Shown here piece after piece: positions 47,901-59,900 of a stretch of DNA of 64,000 nucleotides (positions are counted from its first letter, which is position 1; every line of letters begins with the position of its first letter). A model generated the notes under the pieces. The model was not told the origin of the DNA and made no database searches. It saw nothing but the letters and a program-made list of their open reading frames with translations. The translations under genes were made by a program, and so were the position numbers. Source of the DNA: Cristatella mucedo (lineage: Eukaryota; Bryozoa; Phylactolaemata; Cristatellidae); NCBI GenBank assembly GCA_009760855.2, contig WPIO01000034.1, positions 641,001 to 705,000 of the forward strand, written 5' to 3'.

Positions 47901-50900
47901 GCAGGACTGCTACTTTATTTCTCTCTATAAGAGATTGTTTTGCCAGCACGTTGGTAGTTGTAATTGGTTATGAATTAAGTTTCCTGACACAACCATTTAA
48001 ACATGGAGTGGGCCTTTCTTACATTAGGAACCACTAACAATGTTTAGCTGCTAGGCCTTGGTAGCAGCACCCCTAAGCAAAAGGCTCTGGTTGCTACCGA
48101 ATGCCCTCGCTGCTGTGACAGCTGCCAGAAATGTATCAACTCAAGCACAGGCTTCAAGCTGAGGCGTCATTAGGAGGTGCTGGAATGTAAAGGTAATTTG
48201 CAGTGCAAGTCTGCAATCGTTTACAAGTCTGCACTTGGCCTGTTACAAAATACTTTCTCCCTGTGAGGTTCTATACCACGACCATCCTGCAATAGGCACT
48301 AAGCAATGCAGTAGTGCTGTAGTTGCAGCTTCGTTGTGGACACGATATGGAGGACTGATAACATAGATGTGATACGAGTACTGCATAAAAAGTAAATGGA
48401 ACTACACAAATAAAGCCATGAAGCAGTTGTTGCAGCAGCTGCAGCTGCAACAGTAGCAGCTGCTGCTTTAGCTGCAGACCTGCAAAACGCCTTCGCCTTG
48501 TGCAAACGACTCCACCCTGTCTATGCTCTGCGCCGTGTTGGCCACTGCACGACGAATGCTGTACGGTGTGTACTTGATGCCACGTGCTTTCAGGCCTAGA
48601 ACAGTAAGAGATCACAATGGCAAATTCACTGCCCCGGAGCTCTGTCACGGCAATGTAACGCCTTGTGAAGAGGCCCATTACGATTTACATTACCTGATAG
48701 GATGTAATGGCACCGCCGGGCGCAGAAATACAAACGCCTAGTGCTCCGTCAACCCTGCAAAAGTAACACTAGCCTCTGCTGCCGACAGGATAGATGCTGC
48801 AGCTGCCTGCCCCTGCTGCCACAGTTGCCTCTGCTGCTTCAATAGCCACCGCCCAACCGCTGCTGCCCGACAGACTAGCTGGCAGAGCAGACGTCGGAGG
48901 TCATGGGCCTTAAAAATCTGACAGCAGTGCCGAAGACCAGCAGCACGACCTACCGACACCAGCACCGGAAGCCAGTTTCGGCATGGCATTGGCGAATGGC
49001 CACCGAATGAGGTGCCGATGAGACCACACAACCAAGAGACATTGCAGCTATCCCAGCAACCACCCTAATGCAGAGCGTAGATGTTTCGGTTGATGACGGA
49101 TAGGGTGCTGTTTTGTGTGTGAAACTATGAACTGTTTCTAGTGAACACCGTCAACAAATCACGAGACATATGAAAAATATGGGCACCGCCTACTAAGTGC
49201 ACTTGATCACAACAGATCCCCACAGAACAACCACCACTGTTGTGGGTATAAGTTCATTCCAGCACTAAGAGGGTTGTCTATGCAGACAGGCATACATACA
49301 TAAGTAGAAGATGCTCGAAAAATCATCGGATATCGTAATGCTGAAATTATATGTCGCAAAGCTGAAATATCACAATGCTGAAAGTTCAGCAACAGCATTT
49401 TTGAAGCACCACTGGTTAGCGTCCTATTCAGTCTCACGCTGCTTCTATGGTTGAAAAGTGTTGCTATTAGACCCATGTTCAAAAGTGCCAAGCACATAAA
49501 ACCATGTCAAGAAGCAGCTTAGGTGGTTTGGCCAACACCAGTAGGCAATCTTATCAGTTAAACTCAGTCTAGGTAGAATAGGCTAAAAAAGAAGAGACAA
49601 CCCAGAAGCTACTGGCCTCTATGCCTGGCCAGACAAGGGAGGTCATAAAGAATCGTGGTAAGTGAACACTTCACACTACATGCATACACACCAACAAGTG
49701 TTTGTCTGTTGGATGTACATAAATATTTTCACAGGCTTGGCAAATTTTGCATGAATGGCTTCATAGAAAACCCTCCTACAACCCAAACGATTTTACAGCC
49801 ATAGTAGAGGCGGCAACATTAAAAGAATGTGTTATGCTTGAGTGTGAGTGTGAGTGTAAGTGTGTGTGCATGCACATGTAGCCACTGTAAGCAATAGCAT
49901 CACCAAATACCCAAACGTAATGGTCTCTGCTAAAGGAGGGTGCCCTACTACAATCAAACTCCGGCATGCATTTTAACTACAGACCAACAGCAGCAGGATC
50001 AGATGATGGATGACCTGCAAAAATGATATCAGAGCCAGCCTAGACATGTCCCTAAATTGAGATTTGCTTGACGTGGTGCCGGCCACGAGACGCCGACGAC
50101 CGATTTTAGGTCAGAAAACAGAAAGCAAAAGCCTTGGAGCAGAGTATTCACAAATATAAAAGCGATCAGCCGTCGAGGCATGCAGCCAGGAGGACCAGTA
50201 CAATTACGGTAGCTAGCTGAGGCAAACTCTTAGGAGTTAATGCATACTTACGCCGGGCCACATGACGACCAAGTATACTGGGTGGGCTGTATTTTCTCGA
50301 TCCCCGAATATGCAGCCATCATTTCAGGTGAGACGAAAGCACCGACGCCTGAAAATTTAAAATTTGGCAGTTGCATCTCTGCATTAGCAGGAGCCTAAAA
50401 CCTTGAAAAGCCTCTATCCCAGTCGATAGCATCGCCTGCACATTGGTAGGACAGGCATCCCGAGAACCGAACAATGAACGTTTGGTTGTGGTGCAGCCAC
50501 ACGGCCATTGCTGCAACTGAGTGTAGTGCTGTACAGCTGAATTACTGCACACTGAAAAGGTAAGCCCCAAGAGAAACTCACTACTCGCCTTATTTGTCTA
50601 AGCTTGCACAAGATGCTTCCCACATACTCATGCCGGGATTTTTGCAGTTGTTTATTGCCAAGGGAGCTTCGCTGCCTGCTCGGCCGCCTATCTTCTTATT
50701 CTATATATTCTATATCTATCTTCTTATCTTACTCGTCTATCTAATGCCTGTCTTTGAAATTCTTGCTCGAAAAACCCGAAAGGCATCTCCCTTCATACTT
50801 CAATATTCGTCAAAACTGGTTAAGGCATTGTCGCACGAACCTTCTCAATCTCACACCATTTGCAATATGCTGAAAGCCGACTTTCAAAATCTCTTGTTTT

Positions 50901-53900
50901 GAGTTTATTTGACACAAAGCTGCCAATGATGGCAGTAGTCCATCGCCCCTGTTATAAAGTCTTCCTTTACCTCATATTTCTCCAGAATTCCTTTGCAGCA
51001 AATGCAAAGTGCCCAGGAAGAGATTGATTTATCTGAGGGTGCTATATCTAGGGTATTATTGTTATCACCATCATCACCATTATTATGGCATTGGGATTCA
51101 TTGTGCATGAAATCAATCTTTCCTAGCTGTGGGTGATTTTACAATTTGATTCACTATTAGACGCCGTAAGTGCCACATTTCGTGCACTAACTGACTCAAT
51201 TTCTCTTAAGGCTCATGTGCATGGCCCAACTCAAATCAAGGGTCACACATTCGAACAAGTGTTATCCTACACATGTGTGCTATTAGCATCTAATATTACT
51301 AGATTCTGCTTATCTGCCTACATGGTGATCTCATTTAGGCTACAGTTACCACCTGCTCTTCTGCATCTAAAGTGATCTGTCTATCGAAAAATCTCAAGCC
51401 CCCTGACATCGATCAAGTCAACGCAAGAATACCTTCTTTGTCCCAACTGCTTAATTCCATTTCGAACCTATCATCATTGGTAGAATGCTACCCGACAGTA
51501 CCTGTGATGCAGGACGAGCTTGAGCCTTTGACTATGTGTCTAAAACGTGCACACCCATACGTCCTGCGGTTTAAAGCCGACACTAATCTTGCCTAGTAAG
51601 CACCATATTTTCAAAGCATACAAATGACATCAAGACTGAATGTCCATCGAAATTCATATGATGCCTAATATAGACCATTCGATTGTGCTTCGTTTATAGC
51701 AAATAAAAATATGTAAAAAAAATAAATAATTAAATTGTAAAGCATTTAGAAAGAGATTAAGTTCTCTGTGGGCGCTTTATCAAGTGTGCTATTATTATTA
51801 TTATTATCGTACCAATCCGCCTAGCTTAAATGCAAATATTTTTAAACATTATATGCACGATCCAGAAATGCTGACGACTACGATCAAACATCTCCTTAAA
51901 TGCTCCCAGGCTAGCTCCTTACATAGTGGCGATCTAGCTGATCACTTCTCTGCTTCTTTGTCAGCAAGACAGACAGTCAATCCCCAAGGTAGCAGCATCC
52001 TTCTACAGTGCTTGCACTTCTCTGCAGATGACACTTAGTTGTACCTTGGCATTGATCTTTCAAAACCCTCCAGCACGTCAGATTCTCTCAACTAAATTGC
52101 TGCATGTTCTGCTGACATATGCACATGGCTGGCAGCAAACTCTCTCCATTTAAATGACAATAAAACCAAATTTCTACTTAGGTGCAAACCAAGTGTGACT
52201 CAGAACTAGGAAACCATAACACTCAAAGTCGGCTCAGCCAGCCTATCTTGAACGGAAAAAGATCATCTGAAGTACCTCTGAAATATGGAGTACCTCAGGG
52301 TTCCGTGCTAGGTCCGGTTCTTTTCACGGTTTATACTCTCGCTCTTGCCGATGTGATTGCCAAGCACAATCTAGGCTTTCACTTCTATGCTGATGACACT
52401 CAGTTGTACCTTTGCTTGTATCCCTCCCAGCCTTCGAGCACCTCAAATTCTCTCAACTCACTTGCTACATGCATTGATGACATCCACACATGGATGGCAG
52501 CAAATTTTCTAAAACTAAACGATGATAAAACTAACTTACTAGTTATGGGCAAACACAATGTGATCAAATGATTGGAAAGGCTGTCTCTCAAAATTGGCTC
52601 TGCCAGCATATCTCCTGTCGAATCAGCTCGAAATCTAGGTGTCATATTCTAAAGCGACCTCTCCTTTGACGACCATATCAGCTCCAGAGTCAAATCTGCC
52701 TACTTTCAGCTTCATAACATTGCTAAAATTCGGGCTTGTTTAGATAAGGATACCACGTCCAAGTTGGTCCATGCATTCATGAATCCCGTCTTGACTTCTG
52801 CAACTCACTGCTTAGTTGCCTACCAGCATGTGCGATAAGGCGATTGCAGCTGGTGCAAAACTCTGCAGCTAGGCTTGTCTGTCGTGAGCGTCGCAGTTGC
52901 CACATTACTCCACTTCTCGCCGACCTGCACTGGCTACCAGTCAAGCAACGGATTGACTTCAAGTTTTTGTCGCTCACTTTTAGGTCACTTCATTCTTTGG
53001 CTCCAGCCTATCTGTCAGATCTACTCCCCCACCAGGCCAAGCATCGCACCACCCGCTTTTCGAAATCCAACAGTCTACAAATTCCTCGTACAAACCTTAA
53101 ATCCTTTGGAGACCGTGCATTTAGTTCATATGCTCCCAAAGCCTGGAACTCCCTCCCGACCTGCGTCAGAACATCCCCTGACCTGATCACATTTAAAAAG
53201 AACTTAAAAAACACCTATTTAGGACAGCATTTAGTGGGTCCCTGTGATTAGTCCTTCATGTGCTTATGCCTGCTGACGCTGTGCATGCTGCCACTAACAA
53301 CATTTGCTTGCTGACCCTGTGCATGTCACCCCCAACTATATTATTCTTTTTCTTTGTTATTCAAGCATGATTTTACTTCCATTCAATTGCATTTCCCTTT
53401 GCAGCCAATGTAAAGCGCCTAGAAAGAGATTAAGTTCTCGGTGGGTGCTTTATCAAGTGCAGTATTATCTGCACGAAGTCTAGGTGTTCTGTTCCATGGT
53501 GGCCTTGCACTAGATGAAATCAGTTCCACAGTAAAGTCCGCCAATTTCCGGCTATGGAATTACTATAATTGAGGCATGCTATAGCAAGTATAATATGTCC
53601 AAATTGGACCATGCATTTGTAACATTCTGTCTCGACCATTGTAACTCGCTGCTTGAAGGTCTACCGGCCTGTGCAATCAGGCACTTACAAGTAGTGCAAA
53701 ACTCTAGGTAGTCTCAACAGCTAAGCTGCTGTCACTCGTGAGCATATCAAGTCCATTCATTGTCTGGCGCCAGCCTCTCTATCAGAACTACTATCCTGTT
53801 AGGCTAGGGATCGTGCCACCCATAGTTTTGAGACAAAAGGTTCAGGTATGCCTCATACCAACCTTAAATAATTTGCAGGCCTTACATATGAGCTTCATAT

Positions 53901-56900
53901 ATGCGTTGGAGGTCGGGCCCACGACCTCAGCCAGACCATGGTCAGCGCGAGCACCTTAACCACTGGACCAAACCAGCTCGGTGATACATAAATATATAAA
54001 CATATATTTTATAGTACACTTAACTCCTCCGAAGAGATTAAGTTATTAGACTAGGCTTTTCAAAAGTAACTTTGCTTTGCAAACTTTGCTTTGCATAGGT
54101 AACTTTGCAAACGTATTTTTATTATTATTATTGCTAGTGTAAGTATTACTATAAGTGATACTAATTGGTTTGCAAAGCTAGGGCATAAACGGAAGTAATC
54201 ACTATACGTTGGCCGTAAGAACTAATACTTCTGATGGCTTTCGTCCATGTACAACAAGGTTCGGACCTCCCTTAAAAAGTGAACACGGCTATGGTTCTGA
54301 CACAGTGCATACACACAGAGGTAGGAAGGGCTACCAAAGAGCATGTCAAGAATGAACCGTGACATAATCGACAATCACACAGAAGCAAGAACGTTGGCCA
54401 TAGAGTTGAGATTTTAACTGTGAAGCCGTGAAGGTGTAAACCAATTGATGCAATGTTTCAGCAACAAAAAAGGGTTCAATCCGAAATTAGAAATGAAGGG
54501 ATAGGTATTGAGAAATGGCAGCACATACCGATGATGGCTGTAGTGGTACCACCGGGAGATGCAACTGTGGTTAATGCAGGCCCTCGATTACCGACACTTG
54601 ATACAAATATTATTCCGTGCTGATTGACAGCCTCTGACAAGATCTGAATAATTCGACTACAAGACACATTTACAAGTTACACAGTGACGAACGCAGCCGA
54701 AGCAGCAGTGCAATCGTAAGGCGACATACTTCATTAAAATAGTAAGCCGGGCAAATTGCATAGACGAATATGGTTACAAAGTAAGGTGACACTGCACACT
54801 CAGTATCCATAACTTGTCATGCTTATAAGAAGTAAAAGTCACCAGAACATCAAAGTGGTAGCAACCTCATTCTTACCCATCGTTAGGCCACTGGGATGCT
54901 CTTCCGAAGCTGTAATTGATCAGGTCACATTTAAGTTCGATAGCCTTAATCGTCTAAAAATCCAGATACTTGCAGTTGACTCATCATTTTTGAGGTGGAT
55001 GTCACTGACTAGAGTAGAGAAGTCAACTTGGGTCAGACCGTTCATCCTGTCTCATACTTACTGCTCTGACTAGAGCACTTCCTGTGTCAATAGATTTCAG
55101 CCGAGCGTCACTAATTTTCAAAGATACTAATGTTGCACTGGGAGCAACACCGTTTTTGGTTGGATCAGAGGGAAAGTAAGCAGCAGCAATAGCTGCTACG
55201 TGCGTTCCGTGTGCATCTGAAAGAAAAACAGAAACTAGTTTTGTTGAGCACCAAATCGCTTATCCTCGCGAACTCACTACCCAACACAACCCATAAGATG
55301 GGTACATCGTTATTAAATTGATTTCGCATAAGCCTGCAGTGGTCAAGAGCAGCCATTCTCTCACACTAGTGATACCTGTGTATTTACAAGAAATGAATTC
55401 CCATTATTTTCTGGTGACAATGAGTAAGCACCACATCTGACCACTTTACTATACTAGGCAAAATATCCTTTTAATACCAAAGCATAAAATTTCCTGTTGC
55501 ATGCTGAATTTTTATAAAAACAGATCAACATAAGTCATAGCCTCAGCTATAGCTACAGTTAATGCCTTCATGGTGCTATGCAAATGTTGAGGCAAGCAAT
55601 TAAACTTCATCATTGCTAAGCAAAACTATTACAGTCACAAGTGCAATATAGGAATCGAAATGTCTTCATTGGTTGGAAACAGCAGCATCACACATTAGAA
55701 GAGTTAAGTCTTCTAGCTTATCTAGTTACACCCCGTGGATAAGGTGTTTCCCTTTGACTACCGAGGTCAAAGATAATGCATTTGCCGACCACGGTCGTGA
55801 CCTCAACCTCTGTGGCATATGTGGAGCACCGGAATAGAGATTAAGGTCTCTTAGGTCGCTATGCAATGTATTATTATTTTTATTATCCCTATCTAAGATT
55901 ACAGTCTGAATATCACAGTGGCTTGCAAATTTAAATGTGTAAATAAATTAATTAGTTAATAAATTATAAAGAGTGACACTTTAGGCATCATTTCACTGCT
56001 GTGCTGGTTCATGCTGAAAGCTCTGAAAGCTCTCAGGCTAAGGGTGAGATTAGACATCGACTAGATAACCAAGGTATGATTGCCCAGAAAGGACGAGTAA
56101 AGCCAGCTCTGTGAGTTGAGCATAAAGCGGCTCGTTTGGAGTAGTACAAGGCTAGAGAACACTGGACAAACGAAGAACGACTCAGAGCCCATTGGGGGAT
56201 GAGAGTAAACTTACCATTTCGGATATTGAAAAACTGAATGCGCCTCTCCAATAAAAGTGAACAGAGAAACGTGCAGTGAGCAGGGAAAGATCCGAAATTT
56301 TGCCAAACAGCCGAGGACTTGAGACGAAAAAGTGCTGATGAAGTGAGGACCATGTATACGAGACAGGGGGAGCGATATTAGCTAACGCTGCACAAAAATG
56401 TGCCGTGTGTGTGCACAGATGTGCTCGTGCACTCGCATGCATGCTGCGCATAGGACCTCCAGGTTATTATTTGCAGAACTTAGCATTAAATGCCATCTCA
56501 TGTTTAAGGCAAAGAACCAATGCCAGACAAGTTGCTGTACAATTCCGATTGATTGTGTAATTTTGAATGATATGACATTGATGTTAATAGTTCGTAACTC
56601 CTAAATCGAGGTCACCATTGATCTTGTGGCTAAAAAATTTGATAATCTCTCATGCCTTGAGTACATGCACATGGTGCTGTGCACAAAGGTTACAAACCAG
56701 AGAACCTAGAAAGGCAAGCTAGAAGAATGACTTTACACCATAATATAGATCACCGTAGCAACCAAAGGTACTGCTACTGCAATCAACTACTTTGATACCA
56801 AGCCTGGCAAGACTCAACAGAGAGCATAGTCTCGTAGCACGTGGAGCGTATACAGCTGGCCCAAAAAATTCCCCTTGCCTGTCAATTAAGATATGGCATC

Positions 56901-59900
56901 AAATATTTCAGGATCTTGTGGACTTCTGGCCACAACACTTCACTAGATCACAGGATTCACGTGAGTTAGCAATATTTGTAACCAATTGTGTATGCTGCTA
57001 CCTTGGTAATCCTACTGGGTAGGCAAATAAGGAACATTGCCTTGATTAGCTGTTTTAAGTAGGTTTGAAAACAGTTGCGGTTTTCGAAGGACAGCTTTTT
57101 GCTAGCATCACAAGGACACGGTAAAGTATGGGCTTTTGAATATCATAAATATTCCCTTCTAAGAAGAATGCATTTCGACAACTTAACAGTTCATCGGGAA
57201 GGATTAAGGTCGTAGACATCCGTACTGCCCATGAATTGAGAAAGATACAACCTAGCGAGAAATTTGCAAGATACCGGTATTGTAGGTAGATTGAACAATA
57301 GACCAGAAAGTGATGTTTCCTGATGACAAAAGACCAGCAGGACCATAAAGATCCTCAATAGAAGTCTAGGAAAACATCTGAGATGCCAAGAGCATGGTGA
57401 TCAGCATGTATTAGAAAGTTTCAATCGAGATTTTTAGAAGGCACTATGTCAGCTTATTATCTCTGCTTCTCCCACCTAATAGCATATGAAAATGGCATAG
57501 AAAGAGATGTAGTTCTCTTAGGGTGATATCCCAACGTCTCAACATAAGTATGATTATTATTGCCATTACCTCCACCTTCTTGCCTATAATAATAATAATA
57601 TTATTATTAATAATGCATATGATATGGCTTCCTCAGAGAACTCAATCTCTTTCTACACACTTTACATTTGCTGCAAAGGAAGCACGATTGAATTGCTAGT
57701 GGTAGCATGCTCAATAAACAACAAGAATAAGATGGCTAGGGGTGACATGAACAGGGTCAGCATGCAAGTTGGTTAGTAGCAGCATGCAGTGTCAACATGC
57801 ATAAGCACATAAAGGACGAATGGCCTATATCACCTATATCGCCTATATACCTCGTACAAACCTCATATTCTTTGGAGACCGTGCATTTAGTTCGTATGCT
57901 CCCAGAGCCTGGAACTCCCTCCCGACTTGCGTCAGAACATCCCGGGACTTGACCAAATTAAAAAAGAACTTAAAAACACACATATTTAGGACAGCATTTA
58001 ATGGGTCCCTGTGATTCGTACTTCGTGTGCTTATGCGTGCCGACAGTGTGCATGCTGGCACTAACCACATTTGCATGCTGACCCTGTGCATGCCACCCCT
58101 AACCATGCCATTCATGTTGTTTGTTTATCAAGGATGATATTACTCACAATTCAATTGCATTTATCTTTGCAGTAAATGTAAAGCACCTAGAAAGTGATTA
58201 AGTTCTGAGGGGGCTATATCAAGTGCATTATTATTATTATTAATATGATATCAGCTAAGCCATAATACCAGAATATGCACTAGTCAGACAGACCAAAGAA
58301 TTATTAAATGAAACCGAAGCTTAATGCACTGAGTCCAATCGAAAAACTGCTGAAAAAGTTAACCAGCCCACACGAAATATCTTGCTACTTAATGGCGCAC
58401 AACGCATGGTACCTATGCAAATTATACGAAAGGCTGAGCACATTGAGCAGCAATCACAGTGTTGCAGTATAAGCGTGGGTGTGCATTAGCCATGCCGTCT
58501 ACAAGAAGCAAGCATGACAAGACTAGCCAAAAATAGTCAACTAGCAAGTGATTGCACCAAAATCCTGGATAAAGGATCTGCTAGGTCTCTCGGAGAAGAG
58601 GGCTGGAACAGGTAGCCTGAAATTGCTACTTGTGAAACTCTCCGGAAGTGGCACCTGCCAAACTGCTCCCCTTGAAAGGCCCGGGTCGGCTTGCTCATGC
58701 TGCAGATGACCGATTGCTGAACAAACCATCATAGAATAACATCTTCAGCATACACATTGACTTAAGTAGGTAAAAATGCCATTGTTAGTGGCCTATGGAG
58801 TAACGTAATTACTATGGCTTTTCTCGAAATGAGGCATTAGGCACCTGCATAGCGATACGGCTCTCTTAGTGTGCTACACAAAAGGATTAGCAATATACTT
58901 ATTATTGACGAAACAACGATTGGTCGAACACGAAATAGAAGTCGATGGCAGCATCCACAATGATAAACCAGTCAATAAGGCTCAGCTGTTGTAACGGTAA
59001 ATATGCTGAAACGGTCGCACATTCAAGCATTATCACCAAAGGGTGATCACAAAAGTGGCATTTCTGAATTGCCGGCTAAGCGCCATGCCCTTCCTATGGA
59101 AAACATGAGACAGCAGCACATGTCTACATTCGCTAAAGTTCTCATTACATCAACCTGTTTCATAGTGCTTACAGATGCAATCTGATAGAAATTTGGAAGT
59201 ACATGCAAAAATTAAGGCTTGAATCTGTCAGCAGCAAGCCTGCAGTATTTGGATGCATTTCATCAAGGCTGAGTCTCATTCAGCCAGATCGACATCAGGC
59301 AAACTAATAGCATCTCAACGGCTTGCCAGGATGAAAACCTCCAGAAACTATACGGCAATACGTGCACAACTTTTGAAAAGAATTACCACACTCTGAACCA
59401 AATAAAGGAATTGGCAGCTAGTAAGAAATCGCTGATCTGATCAAACTGCACAAAAGTTCAGATCATCCATTCTATCAGTTATCAGCTGCGGCATAAGGAA
59501 CAATCAATGCTTATCGAACTTCTTGAATTGATATATCCCATTGATGACTGAAGCTACAAGCCCGTCTTATGGCAAGGCTAAATTCGGCTGCCATACATTA
59601 AGTTTGTTTTAACTTTGTGTGATTGAGGTTCGCGATAGTTTTTCTTATTCAAGGAAGCCTTGCAGCTATGCCAACATGAAGCCATCCATCCATCGCCTCG
59701 AGATTTCTTGAGTTTTCGTCACTTTAATCGTGTACAGACTATAGGCAAGCTGACACCCAGCACCACCCAGGTGCAAGTAAATCTGGTAGGTTCACAGAGC
59801 TTTACCCAACACGAGGTTGTGCTCGTCAGAAACGATATTCATATCAATGTGACCAATTAGCTTAGAATATCTACAGTGTTGTAGCATAGCCATGGCTAGA

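Noticed and set aside
48960-49031. Minus-strand [12 protein letters not shown] as a possible catalytic-Ser exon
   Set aside because: It lies upstream of E8 in gene order, lacks the flanking NW.LRG/LMN and CGG residues and has no matching splice sites or phase.
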